A DNA stretch of 64,000 nucleotides from an uncultured Coriobacteriales bacterium (GTDB lineage Bacteria > Actinomycetota > Coriobacteriia > Coriobacteriales > UMGS124). Position 1 is the stretch's first letter; each line of letters opens with the position of its first letter. Made by a program: the position numbers and the translations under genes. The stretch is taken from the NCBI GenBank assembly GCA_934636245.1, contig CAKUAI010000002.1:193044-257043 (forward strand), read 5' to 3'. Positions 9,399-18,223 of the stretch are shown piece after piece. Under the pieces are notes generated by a model. The model was not told where the DNA came from. It saw nothing but the letters and a program-made list of their open reading frames with translations, and searched no databases.

Positions 9399-10514
9399 AT
9401 GGTTGAGTCTCACGCACCCCAACTCGAGGTTCTGGCAGGTCGATTGGACGAGGTAAAGCGCTACCTCGCCATCGACCTGAAGCGTCGCACACGCGACGAG
9501 CTTCAAGAGTCAAGCGCCGCGCCCGATTTCTGGGACGACCCTCAGGCCGCCCAGCAGACGATGGGCGAGATTTCTCGCCTTGGCGAAGACATCAAGGACT
9601 ACGACGCCGCGGTCGAGTTGCTCGAGGAGGCGCAGAGCGCAGACGAGCTCGCCTGCGAGGCTGACGACGAGGAGACCGGCGAGTACGCCGCCGAGTGCGT
9701 GGCCCGCTTGGAGGAGATGCTCGACGCCCTCGAGCTCTCCAGCTGGTTCACGGGCAAGTTCGACCACGGCGACGCAATCGTCACCATCAAGCCTGGTCAG
9801 GGCGGCCTCGAGGCCCAAGACTGGTGTGAGATGCTCTTCAAGATGTACCTGCGTTATTGCGACCGCAGGCACTGGAAGGTCGAGGTCAACGACGCGCCGG
9901 CCGGTGAGGCCATCGGCCTTGACCGTGCGACGTTCACCGTGCACGGCAAGGACGTCTTCGGCATGCTTTCGGCCGAGGCCGGCGTGCATCGTCTCGTGCG
10001 CATCTCTCCCACCGACATCAAGGGTCGCCGCCAGACGACCTTTGCCGGCGTGGAGGTGTTGCCCGTGCTTCCCGACGACATCGAGGTCAACCTCGACATG
10101 AACGACGTGCGCGTCGACGTCTACCATGCGAGCGGCCCGGGAGGCCAGGGCGTCAACACGACCGACTCGGCGGTGCGCATGACCCACATGCCCACCGGCA
10201 TCGTCGTGACCTGCCAGAACGAGCGCAGCCAGCTTCAAAACAAGGCTATCTGCATCCAGATCCTGCGTTCCAAGCTTTACGAGTTGGAATGCGAGAAGCG
10301 CGACGCTGAGATCTCCGAGCTGCGCGGCCCCAAGACGGCCATCGGCTTTGGAAACCAGATTCGCAGTTACGTGCTCTACCCCTATCAGATGGTGAAGGAC
10401 CTGCGCTCGGGCTACGAGACGGGCAACGTCGAGGACGTGCTTTCCGACGGCGACCTCGATCCCTTCATCGTCGCGTACCATCGCTGGCGCGTCATGGGTC
10501 AGCAGGAAGTGTAA
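9399..10514 (+). CDS. prfB: Peptide chain release factor 2, single uninterrupted frame, SPT tripeptide
   Basis: The 371-residue protein ends translation at stop codons. It has the GGQ hydrolysis motif (SGPGGQGVNTT, GGQ at 248-250) and RF2-type C-terminal blocks (KDLRSGYETGNVEDVL, DGDLDPFI). Two points are unusual. The tripeptide that reads the stop codon, normally SPF in RF2, is SPT at residues 203-205 (RISPTDIKGRR). Also, the usual in-frame UGA frameshift site near codon 25 is absent (RYLAIDLK is continuous). The start ATG is 2 nt after the secA stop. Assignment to RF2 rests on the C-terminal blocks. Confidence 0.95.
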   Translation: MVESHAPQLEVLAGRLDEVKRYLAIDLKRRTRDELQESSAAPDFWDDPQAAQQTMGEISRLGEDIKDYDAAVELLEEAQSADELACEADDEETGEYAAECVARLEEMLDALELSSWFTGKFDHGDAIVTIKPGQGGLEAQDWCEMLFKMYLRYCDRRHWKVEVNDAPAGEAIGLDRATFTVHGKDVFGMLSAEAGVHRLVRISPTDIKGRRQTTFAGVEVLPVLPDDIEVNLDMNDVRVDVYHASGPGGQGVNTTDSAVRMTHMPTGIVVTCQNERSQLQNKAICIQILRSKLYELECEKRDAEISELRGPKTAIGFGNQIRSYVLYPYQMVKDLRSGYETGNVEDVLSDGDLDPFIVAYHRWRVMGQQEV

Positions 10515-10524
10515 GAGCGACTTC

Positions 10525-10576
10525 GAAGCCGCCGCGACCGTGCCTCGTGCACGACCTGTCGCGACGGCTTCTTTTT
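10525..10576 (+). terminator. Terminator of secA-prfB
   Basis: GAAGCCGCCGCGAC (10525-10538) pairs with GTCGCGACGGCTTC (10558-10571) with one mismatch, and five T follow. Confidence 0.85.
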
Positions 10577-10652
10577 GTGCAACGTGTTTTAACGGCGTGG
10601 TACCATGCATGCCGAATCTTGTAGCGGCCGACCAAGGAGGATCGTCTAACCA

Positions 10653-11522
10653 ATGAGCGGGAGCAACACCACGTTCGACGTCGCACGCGTGCGCGCGGCG
10701 GCAACCCAGATGCGTCGCGACATCGTGAGCATGCTGCATGAGGCTGGCTCGGGACACCCTGGAGGATCCCTGTCGGCCACCGACTTCGTGGCGACCCTGT
10801 ACTTTGGCGGTACGCTGCGCCATGACCCGGCAAACCCCGCCGACCCCGAGCGTGACCGCTTCGTGCTGTCCAAGGGCCATGCCGCCCCTGCGCTGTACGC
10901 GGTCCTTGCCCAGGACGGCTACTTCCCCCGCGAGTGGCTCCCGACCCTGCGCAAGCTTGGCAGCCATCTCCAGGGCCATCCCGACATGAACAAGTGCCCC
11001 GGCGTCGAGGTTTCCACCGGCTCGCTGGGCCAGGGTCTGTCCATCGGCGCCGGCATGGCCATGGGCCTTGCCGCCGACGCCGCCAAGGCCGGCACCGACG
11101 CCAGGCGCGTCTTCGTGCTCATGGGCGACGGCGAGCTGCAGGAGGGCCAGGTGTGGGAGGCTGCCATGTTCGCCGCCCACCGCAAGCTCACCAACCTCGT
11201 CGCCATCGTCGACAACAACAACCTGCAGATCGACGGCCACCTGTGCGACGTCGTCGAGCTGGGTGACATCGCCTCGAAGTTCGCGTCGTTTGGCTGGCGC
11301 GTCGTCGAGGTCAGCGACGGCAACGACGTGGAGGAGTGCCAGTCTGCGCTCGAGTTCGCCTGCGCCAACGAGAGCGACCAGCCTGTCGCCATTATCCTGC
11401 ACACGGTGAAGGGCAAGGGCGTCTCCTTCATGGAGGACCAGGCCGGCTGGCACGGCAAGGCCCCCAATGAGGCCGAGCTGGCCCTGGCTCTTGCCGAGAT
11501 CGACGCTGCCGCCCAGGCTTAA
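10653..11522 (+). CDS. Transketolase, N-terminal (TPP-binding) subunit
   Basis: This 289-residue half of transketolase carries the thiamine diphosphate motif GDGELQEG...NNN (residues about 157-188), with early catalytic histidine regions GSGHPGGSLS and KGHAAPALY. With the next gene it transfers two-carbon ketol units in the non-oxidative pentose phosphate pathway. ATG follows a strong AAGGAGG. The two-gene form is common in anaerobes and archaea. It lies 23 nt before its partner, with which it must assemble. Confidence 0.95.
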   Translation: MSGSNTTFDVARVRAAATQMRRDIVSMLHEAGSGHPGGSLSATDFVATLYFGGTLRHDPANPADPERDRFVLSKGHAAPALYAVLAQDGYFPREWLPTLRKLGSHLQGHPDMNKCPGVEVSTGSLGQGLSIGAGMAMGLAADAAKAGTDARRVFVLMGDGELQEGQVWEAAMFAAHRKLTNLVAIVDNNNLQIDGHLCDVVELGDIASKFASFGWRVVEVSDGNDVEECQSALEFACANESDQPVAIILHTVKGKGVSFMEDQAGWHGKAPNEAELALALAEIDAAAQA

Positions 11523-11545
11523 CCACTAGCGAGGAGCATCCAAGT

Positions 11546-12487
11546 ATGACGAACGCACTTCCCGCCCGCGCTACGCGCGAGGCTTTTGGCGAGACCCTCG
11601 TCGAGCTCGCCCAGGCCGGCCTTGACGTGGTCGCCGTTGACGCCGACCTCGCCGGTTCCACCACCACCAAGAAGCTTGGCGCCTACGACCCGGCCCGCCT
11701 GGTCGATGTCGGCATCGCCGAGTCCGACATGATCGGCGTCGCCGCAGGTCTTTCGCTCACCGGCCGCATTCCCTTCACGGGTTCCTTCGCCGTCTTCGGT
11801 ACTGGCCGCTGCTACGACCAGATTCGCAACACCGTGTGCTACGGCAAGCTCAACGTCAAGGTGTGCCCCACCCACGCTGGCCTTTCCGTGGGTCCCGACG
11901 GCGGCAGCCACCAGATGCTCGAGGACATCGCGCTCATGAACGCCCTGCCCAACATGCGCGTCCTGGTGCCTGCCGACTACGAGAGCGCCCGTGCCGCCAT
12001 CCGTCTGTCTGCAGCAATCGAGGGCCCTGTGTACGTGCGCATGGGCCGCGCCAAGGTCCCGCAGGTCTACGAGCCCGGCTTTGAGATGGTCCTGGGCGGC
12101 TCCCGCGTGCTTCGCGAGGGCACCGACGTCACGCTCATCGCGTGCGGCATCGAGGTCGACCAGGCGCTCAAGGCTGCCGAGAAGCTGGCTGAGCAGGGCG
12201 TGTCTGCCGAGGTCATCGACGCCTACAGCGTCAAGCCCCTCGACGAGAAGACCGTTCTGGCAAGCGCCGCCAAGACAGGCCGCGTCGTGACCTGTGAGGA
12301 GCACAGCGTCAATGGCGGCCTGGGTTCCATCGTGGCGAGCGTGCTTGCCCGCAACAACCCTTGCCCCATGCGCATGATCGGCACGCAGGACGTCTTCGGC
12401 ACTTCCGGCGAGCTGGCCGAGCTTCTCGTGAAGTACGGCTGCGACGACAACGCCATCGTGGCCGCCGCCAAGGAGCTGCTGGCGTAA
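11546..12487 (+). CDS. Transketolase, C-terminal subunit
   Basis: This 313-residue protein contains the pyrimidine-binding domain, with the conserved glutamate region DVGIAESDMIGVAAGLS, and the C-terminal transketolase domain. It completes the active site formed with the preceding subunit. GAGGAGC is placed before the ATG. The pair ends in a clear terminator, so it forms a two-gene operon. Confidence 0.95.
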   Translation: MTNALPARATREAFGETLVELAQAGLDVVAVDADLAGSTTTKKLGAYDPARLVDVGIAESDMIGVAAGLSLTGRIPFTGSFAVFGTGRCYDQIRNTVCYGKLNVKVCPTHAGLSVGPDGGSHQMLEDIALMNALPNMRVLVPADYESARAAIRLSAAIEGPVYVRMGRAKVPQVYEPGFEMVLGGSRVLREGTDVTLIACGIEVDQALKAAEKLAEQGVSAEVIDAYSVKPLDEKTVLASAAKTGRVVTCEEHSVNGGLGSIVASVLARNNPCPMRMIGTQDVFGTSGELAELLVKYGCDDNAIVAAAKELLA

Positions 12488-12522
12488 GGTCGCCTCGCTT
12501 GTACATCTTCTGTGCTCAATCT

Positions 12523-12552
12523 TGGCCCCATGCACATGCGTGGGGCCATTTT
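12523..12552 (+). terminator. Terminator of the transketolase operon
   Basis: TGGCCCCA (12523-12530) pairs with TGGGGCCA (12541-12548), and TTTT follows. Confidence 0.85.
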
Positions 12553-12795
12553 TATGCACGCCAAAGCCGCGCGTGGCGTGCCCCTGTCCCGATGTAGCTG
12601 CGAATCTGCTGAAACAGGCTTCAGTGTCCTGGGCTTTTACTGCGTATAAACCGTGCGCGTAGGCGTGCGCTATCCCTTCTCCATACCAGTTTTGTCATGG
12701 TTTGATAAAATTCCAGGCACGTGCGCCTTGATGCGCGCAAGCAGACATGCGTTCTTTTGACACATCCGGTCTGCCCAAGTGATTGGAGTCAACAA

Positions 12796-13608
12796 GTGGC
12801 AAACCACTTCGGAAGCGCCGCTCCCGCCCCTGCGGGACAGCCCGCTGCCGGGGCCACGGGCGGTATGCCCGCTGCCCAGCAGCGCCCCGGCTACGGCAAC
12901 GTGCCGCCCACCATCGCGATGCGTCACGTGTCGCTGGTGTATCCCGCCCAGCCTGACAGGCCCGCTCTGAACGACATCTCGCTCGACATCATGCCCGGCG
13001 ACTTTGTCTTCCTCGTCGGCCATTCCGGTTCGGGCAAGTCGACGTTCATCAAGACCATCATTCGTCAGCTCAAGCCCACGGCGGGTCACATCTACGTCGC
13101 CGGCCAGGACCTCTCGAACCTGCGCGACCGCAAGGTTCCGTTCCTGCGCCGCCAGATTGGCTGCGTGTTCCAGGACTACAAGCTCCTGCCCAACCGCACC
13201 GCCTATGAGAACGTCGCCTTCGCCTTGCAGTCCATCGGCAAGCCCAAGAGCGTCATCAAGGTCCAGGTGCCCGAGGTCCTGCGTCTGGTGGGCCTCGAGG
13301 AGAAGATGAACAAGATGCCCGACCAGCTCTCCGGTGGCGAGCAGCAGCGCGTCAGCGTCGCCCGCGCCATGGTCAACCGCCCGCCGCTGCTCGTCTGCGA
13401 CGAGCCTACGGGTAACCTTGACCCCGCCATTTCGCTGGGCATCATGAAGCTTCTCGAGCGCATCAACCGCACCGGCACCACGGTCGTCGTCGCCACGCAC
13501 GACCGCGAGATGGTCGACTCGATGCGCCGTCGCGTCATTGCTCTGGAGAACGGCCGAATTGTGCGCGACGAGGCGCAGGGAGGGTACGGTTACTATGGTG
13601 CCATTTAA
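12796..13608 (+). CDS. ftsE: Cell-division ABC ATPase FtsE with Ala/Pro-rich N-terminal extension
   Basis: FtsE is the cytoplasmic ATPase that, with FtsX, controls septal peptidoglycan hydrolases. The 270-residue product shows Walker A GHSGSGKST, Q-loop FQDYKLLPN, signature LSGGEQQR, Walker B LLVCDEPTGNLDP and the H-loop ATHD. A roughly 37-residue low-complexity Ala/Gly/Pro segment precedes the ABC domain. The GTG start is chosen because TTGGAG lies 6 nt upstream; upstream ATGs lack a ribosome-binding site. The last 14 nt overlap ftsX. Confidence 0.95.
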   Translation: MANHFGSAAPAPAGQPAAGATGGMPAAQQRPGYGNVPPTIAMRHVSLVYPAQPDRPALNDISLDIMPGDFVFLVGHSGSGKSTFIKTIIRQLKPTAGHIYVAGQDLSNLRDRKVPFLRRQIGCVFQDYKLLPNRTAYENVAFALQSIGKPKSVIKVQVPEVLRLVGLEEKMNKMPDQLSGGEQQRVSVARAMVNRPPLLVCDEPTGNLDPAISLGIMKLLERINRTGTTVVVATHDREMVDSMRRRVIALENGRIVRDEAQGGYGYYGAI

Positions 13609-14521
13609 TCTTGGTTACTCCGTCCGCGAGGCGGGGTACCACTTCAAGCGCAACTTCGGTTCGAGCTTCGGCGCCGTCATCACCATCTTCCTGTCGTTGT
13701 TCATCATCGGCGTGTTTGCCATCGCCTCCATCATGGTGAACAACGTGGTGGGCGACGTCGAGAGCCGCATCACCATCCAGGCCTTCCTTGCCGACGACGC
13801 CGACCAGGCTGCCGTCGACTCGCTCGAGGCCCGCGTTGCCGGCTGGGATGGTGTCGACAGCGTCACCTACAAGAACAAGGACGAGGCTCTCGCCGAGTAT
13901 CGCCAGACGATGGTGTCGGCCAACGCCGCCGACGCGGTCGAGGCCCTCGACGGCCGCAACCCCATTCCTGCCTCGCTCGTCATCAAGCTGACCGACGCCT
14001 CCATGGCCGAGTCCGTCGCCAACCAGATCGTGAGCGACGACCTGTTCCTGACGGTGTGCGACGCCAAGGACACGCCTGCCGCATCGGTGCAGTACGGCGC
14101 CGAGACGGTCGAGAAGCTGCTGTCGCTCACGAACAGCATCCGCGTCGTGGCCGCCGCCCTGGTCATCCTGCTCGTCTTCGTGGCCTTCGTGTTCATCAAC
14201 AACACGATTCGCCTGTCGATCATGGCCCGTTCCGACGAGATCGGCATCATGCGTCTCGTGGGCGCCTCGAACAGCTTCATCCGCGGGCCGTTCCTTATGG
14301 AGGGTATCATCCAGGCGCTTATGGGCTTCGTCGTGAGCCTGGGCGTGCTCGAGGTCTTCCATCGCCTTGTGGTGCCCCAGCTCGTGGCATCGCTCAAGTT
14401 CCTGAACTTCAACATCCCCGAGATCACCTACCTGTGGGTGTACCTCATGCTTCTCGTCCTGGCCGTCGTCATCGGTGTTGTGGGCTCCCTTATTGCCATG
14501 AACCGTTACCTCAAGGTGTAA
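13595..14521 (+). CDS. ftsX: Cell-division permease FtsX
   Basis: This 308-residue membrane partner of FtsE has one N-terminal membrane segment (about 25-48), a large extracellular domain rich in Asp/Ala, and three C-terminal segments (about 185-300). This is the FtsX topology. The ATG lies inside the ftsE 3' end, after AGGGAGGG, so translation is coupled. The stop codon directly abuts the GTG of rnr. Confidence 0.95.
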   Translation: MVPFNLGYSVREAGYHFKRNFGSSFGAVITIFLSLFIIGVFAIASIMVNNVVGDVESRITIQAFLADDADQAAVDSLEARVAGWDGVDSVTYKNKDEALAEYRQTMVSANAADAVEALDGRNPIPASLVIKLTDASMAESVANQIVSDDLFLTVCDAKDTPAASVQYGAETVEKLLSLTNSIRVVAAALVILLVFVAFVFINNTIRLSIMARSDEIGIMRLVGASNSFIRGPFLMEGIIQALMGFVVSLGVLEVFHRLVVPQLVASLKFLNFNIPEITYLWVYLMLLVLAVVIGVVGSLIAMNRYLKV

Positions 14522-16519
14522 GTGGCCGCCCAGAAGAAGCGTTCCCATCACGGACCGACTCGTCGCCGTCCCCGCAGCCCCCTTGCTGGCTATCTCAACG
14601 TCAGCATGAGGGGCTCGGGGACGGTTCATACTCAGGAAGGCGACTTCCACATTCCCGGTCGCTTCGTGGCTGAAGCCATGAATGGCGACCGGGTTTTTGT
14701 TCGCCGTATGCCTGGGTTGCACGACGGCATGCCCGTCGGAGCCGTCGCCGGGGTGGTCGAGCGCGCACACACGACATTTGCCGCCACGCTCGTGGATGAC
14801 GGGCACTTGCGCGTGCTCGTGCCTCTTGACGAGCGCTTTTGCCATGACTTCATCGTCGAGGCGGCAGACCGCACACCGCAGATCCTGGGCTGCTCCGATG
14901 GCGACCTGGTGAGCGCCCGCATCCTTGTCTATCCCACCCGCAACGCCGCCGGCGTCGCCACGGTGGAGAGGCGCATCGAGAACGACTCGGCCTCGCAGGT
15001 TGCCATCGAGGCCATCATCGCCTCACACGACTTGCAGACGCTGTTCGACCCCGAGGTGCTTGAGGAAGCCGCCTCGCTCGCGCTCGATGTGGACGGTGCG
15101 TTGGCGCAACCGGGAAGGCGCGACATTCGCGACCGCTTTGTGGTGACCGTCGACCCCGATGACGCGCGCGATTTCGACGACGCGGTGTCGCTTGAGGTTC
15201 TGCCCGAGGGCGGGTGGTTGCTCGGCGTGCATATCGCCGACGTGAGCGCCTATGTGGCCCAGGACGGGCCCATTGACATGGCGGCGCGCGCCCGCACCAC
15301 AAGCGTCTACCTCGCCGATCGCGTCATCCCGATGCTTCCCGAGGAACTGAGCTGCGACTTGTGCTCGCTCGTTCCCAGCCAAGACCGCCTTGCTGTGACG
15401 GTCGACATGCGCGTGAACGCCCAGGGCCTCGTGCAGGAGGCGCAGGTCTACCCCAGCGTCATTCGCTCGAAGGGCCGCTTCACCTATCGCGAGGTCGATG
15501 CGATTCTCGAGGGGACGGCTCCCGACGGTGCCGCGCATCTCGATTGTGCGGGCGTTGACCTGGCTGCCTTCTTCGGTGGGCTCGACCGCGTCAGCACCCT
15601 TCGCCAAGGACTTCGTCGCGAGCGCGGCGCTATCGAGTTCGTCTCGAGCGAGGCAAAGGTCCGTCTCGACGACCAGGGCCTGCCCATTGGCGTTGACGTG
15701 CGCCGCTCGACGCGCGCCACGAGCCTGGTGGAGGAGGCCATGCTTGCGGCCAACGAGGCTGTGGCCCGCCGCTTGGTGGCCACGGAGCTGCCGTGTCCCT
15801 TCCGCGTGCACGAGGCTCCCGACCACGATAGCATGGCGGGACTCGTGGGCCTGCTCGACGAGCTCGGCTGCCTCAAGCCGCAGGACAAGCCCGGTCTCAT
15901 CTCGTGCGACTCTCACGCCGTGCAGGCGGTGCTCGACGAGGTCGCCGGCAAGCCCGAAGAGGAGCTTGTGAGCTCACTGTTGCTGCGCGCCATGAAACGC
16001 GCGACCTACGAGCCTGAGAACCTGGGTCACTACGGCCTGGGGGCGCCTGCGTACTGCCACTTCACGAGCCCCATCAGGCGCTATCCCGACCTCATGGTGC
16101 ACCGCATCCTGAAGCAGGTGCTTGCGGGGTCCGTCAAGTCGCGCATGCGCCGCGAGCTTGCCTACCTCATGCCCGGCGTGTGCGCCCAGTCCTCGAAGAT
16201 GGAGCGCGTGGCGGCCGAGTGCGCCTCGCTCAGCCAGCAGGTGAAGATCGCCGAGTACATGGAGGGTTTCATCGGCCAGACGTTCGAGGGCGTCATCGTG
16301 TCGGTGCAGCCGTTCGGCCTGTTCATCCGCATCGGCCTCACGCAGGCCCAAGGTCTGCTCCATACGCGAGACCTGGGTGGCGAGTGGATTTATGACGAGA
16401 CGCGCTATGAGCTTGTGAGCCGCGAGAGCGAGGATGTGTTCCGGTTGGGCCAGACGATCGAGGTGCGGGTGCGGTCGTGCGACGTCTTCCGCGGCCGTGT
16501 CGTCTTTGCGTTGCCGTAG
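14522..16519 (+). CDS. rnr: Ribonuclease R (RNB-family 3'-5' exoribonuclease)
   Basis: The 665-residue enzyme degrades structured RNA from the 3' end. It has an N-terminal OB-like segment, the RNB catalytic block DPDDARDFDDAVSLE (about residue 211) with its metal-binding aspartates, the conserved FTSPIRRYPDLMVHR, and a C-terminal S1 domain (about 580-660). The GTG start begins immediately after the ftsX stop. It sits in one run with smpB and just ahead of ssrA. RNase R is known to act with SmpB-tmRNA in clearing faulty mRNA, so the neighbourhood fits. Confidence 0.95.
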   Translation: MAAQKKRSHHGPTRRRPRSPLAGYLNVSMRGSGTVHTQEGDFHIPGRFVAEAMNGDRVFVRRMPGLHDGMPVGAVAGVVERAHTTFAATLVDDGHLRVLVPLDERFCHDFIVEAADRTPQILGCSDGDLVSARILVYPTRNAAGVATVERRIENDSASQVAIEAIIASHDLQTLFDPEVLEEAASLALDVDGALAQPGRRDIRDRFVVTVDPDDARDFDDAVSLEVLPEGGWLLGVHIADVSAYVAQDGPIDMAARARTTSVYLADRVIPMLPEELSCDLCSLVPSQDRLAVTVDMRVNAQGLVQEAQVYPSVIRSKGRFTYREVDAILEGTAPDGAAHLDCAGVDLAAFFGGLDRVSTLRQGLRRERGAIEFVSSEAKVRLDDQGLPIGVDVRRSTRATSLVEEAMLAANEAVARRLVATELPCPFRVHEAPDHDSMAGLVGLLDELGCLKPQDKPGLISCDSHAVQAVLDEVAGKPEEELVSSLLLRAMKRATYEPENLGHYGLGAPAYCHFTSPIRRYPDLMVHRILKQVLAGSVKSRMRRELAYLMPGVCAQSSKMERVAAECASLSQQVKIAEYMEGFIGQTFEGVIVSVQPFGLFIRIGLTQAQGLLHTRDLGGEWIYDETRYELVSRESEDVFRLGQTIEVRVRSCDVFRGRVVFALP

Positions 16520-16613
16520 GAGCCGCGCGCGTCATACACGTTGCGGGTGAATGTGCTAGGGTATCCGTGCCGTATGGCACGAGTTGTCTGTCATGAGAAA
16601 GGGGAGGGTCGCC

Positions 16614-17441
16614 GTGGCGCCCGACGTCCTTGAAAAGCTTCAGAGTATCGAAAGCTACCTGGCATGTGGCCAGACCGCCGAGGCGCGCCCTCTTTTGGAG
16701 GCCCTCCTTGCCCAGGTGGAGCTCTATATCGACGAGGTGTGCGTGACGAGCGACACCCGCCAGTTCTTCTCGTTCTCCTCGCAGTTTGAAAAGCTCGCCT
16801 ATCAGCGCGTGGAGAAGGACCCCCGCGAGCTGGTCGTTGTGGAGGCCCCCTTCGACCGCGTCTACGCCGACTACGCCTTCTGCCTGCTGGCGCTCAACGA
16901 CCCCGAGGCTGCGGCCGAGGCGCTCAAAAAGGCCGTGCGCTGGAACCCGATGGACTGTGCGCACAGGCTCGACCTCGCTGCTGTGCTCAACACCCTGGGC
17001 GACGACGAGGAGTTCCTGCGCCTGTCGTACTCCGTCTTTGAGCGCGCGAGCTCTTCGGCCCACCTCGTGCGCGCCTATCTCAACTTCTCGCAGGCTTTTG
17101 AGTCCGCCCAGGAGTGGGAGACGGCCGCGGCGTGTGCCAAGTGCGCTTGGCGTCTCAACGCGACCGACCCGCGCGTCGTCGAGGCGTGCGATCGCCTGAC
17201 CGACGAGCACCAGTGCGACCCACGCAAGCAGGAAGACGAGCTCACCCAGAGCCTGCTTGACGCCCAGGGCCTGCCGGACGGCGCCAACGTTGAGGTCGTT
17301 ATCTGCGCCCTTCTGCTGAGCGACATCTACATGGAGCAGGGCAACGAGGACGAGGCCGAGCAGCTCACCTGGGTCGCCATCGACCTGGTGGGTCAGGAAA
17401 CCACGCGCGCGCTCAAGCAGCTCGTGCGCGAGCAGGCGTAA
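16614..17441 (+). CDS. Tetratricopeptide-like cytoplasmic protein of unknown role
   Basis: This protein of about 275 residues has no signal peptide or membrane segment. Repeated helical pairs (for example YADYAFCLLALNDPEAAAEALKKA and a later WETAAACAKCAWRLNATDP) indicate TPR-like repeats, so it probably binds a protein partner. GTG at 16614 is preferred because AAAGGGGAGG lies 6-7 nt upstream; ATG at 16593 overlaps that site. It sits between rnr and smpB, 10 nt before smpB, in the same operon. I do not recognise a named family. Confidence 0.75.
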   Translation: MAPDVLEKLQSIESYLACGQTAEARPLLEALLAQVELYIDEVCVTSDTRQFFSFSSQFEKLAYQRVEKDPRELVVVEAPFDRVYADYAFCLLALNDPEAAAEALKKAVRWNPMDCAHRLDLAAVLNTLGDDEEFLRLSYSVFERASSSAHLVRAYLNFSQAFESAQEWETAAACAKCAWRLNATDPRVVEACDRLTDEHQCDPRKQEDELTQSLLDAQGLPDGANVEVVICALLLSDIYMEQGNEDEAEQLTWVAIDLVGQETTRALKQLVREQA

Positions 17442-17451
17442 GGGGACCGTC

Positions 17452-17946
17452 ATGCAGCCCAAGTCATCATTCCAGCAGGGCAAGCGCCGCGAGCCCAAGG
17501 AGATCGCAAAGAACCGCACCGCGGCGCACGAGTACTTCATCGACGAGACATTCGAGGCGGGCCTGGTGCTCACGGGCACCGAGGTGCGAAGCCTGCGCGA
17601 GCGCAACTGCCAGATCACCGACGCCTTCGTGCTCATCAGGGGCGGCGAGGCGTGGCTCCACGGCGTGCACATCCTGCCCTTCTCCAACGGCTCCATCTTC
17701 AACGGCGACCCCGACCGCAAGCGCAAGCTGCTCCTGCACAAGAAGGAGATCCATTACCTGGCCTCCAAGGTGCAGCAACAGGGCTGCGCACTCGTCGCCA
17801 CGCGCATGTACTTCGACGAGAACAACCGCGTGAAGATCCAAATCGGCCTGGCCCGCGGCAAGAAGATGTATGACAAGCGGGCCGACATGGCCAAGCGGGA
17901 TATGGATAGGGAGATTCAACGTGCGTTGAAGGAGAGAGGACGCTAA
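17452..17946 (+). CDS. smpB: SsrA-binding protein SmpB
   Basis: SmpB delivers tmRNA to stalled ribosomes. The 164-residue protein has the family core: KNRTAAHEYFIDETFEAGLVL, TGTEVRSLRE, the GVHILPF loop, and a basic C-terminal tail (KRADMAKRDMDREIQRALKERGR region) that enters the empty mRNA channel. ssrA lies 1.3 kb downstream, separated by a convergent patatin gene. Confidence 0.97.
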   Translation: MQPKSSFQQGKRREPKEIAKNRTAAHEYFIDETFEAGLVLTGTEVRSLRERNCQITDAFVLIRGGEAWLHGVHILPFSNGSIFNGDPDRKRKLLLHKKEIHYLASKVQQQGCALVATRMYFDENNRVKIQIGLARGKKMYDKRADMAKRDMDREIQRALKERGR

Positions 17947-18035
17947 CTGAGGCACGCCATCTGCGGCGTTGCTTTGGCCCTCGTGTACCATCAGTACACG
18001 TCGGGCCAAAGCGCCTTGCAGCTGTCGCACCTCAG
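17947..18035 (+). repeat. Two-tier palindromic element, copy A
   Basis: Starting directly after the smpB stop, an outer arm CTGAGG...CCTCAG encloses an inner stem GCTTTGGCCC/GGGCCAAAGC (17971-17980 with 18003-18012) and a loop with CGTGTACCATCAGTACACG. Between the inner and outer arms on the right lies CGCCTTGC. The same layout, loop core and CGCCTTGC box recur at 35041-35119 and 35138-35217 with different arm sequences. The role is unknown; it lies in a transcribed 3' region. Confidence 0.7.
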
Positions 18036-18197
18036 CGCGTTTGAAGTGGCTTGGACCACTGAACGGACGAAACCGAGTGGACGTTTAAACGGCTTGGGCG
18101 GTGGTGATTGGGACTACGGTGCAAAACGCCTTGCGCCCGATTTGCCTCAGCGCGCCTAAGCGCAGCGGGGACCTCTCTGACTCTTCCATCGTGCAAG

Positions 18198-18223
18198 AAA
18201 AAGGGCCCTTGCGGGCCCTTTTT
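18198..18223. terminator. Bidirectional terminator between smpB and the patatin gene
   Basis: AAAAAGGGCCC and GGGCCCTTTTT flank a TTGC loop: a perfect hairpin with a T-run on either strand, between convergent genes. Confidence 0.9.

Noticed and set aside
6511..9513. Very long open frame (about 1,000 codons) antisense to secA
   Set aside because: Sequence is low-complexity in Leu/Val/His/Gly, as expected from the reverse complement of a GC-rich gene with strong third-position bias; no motif, no ribosome-binding site. The same applies to long antisense frames over tyrS, prfB/transketolase, ftsH, nrdD and the MMPL gene.
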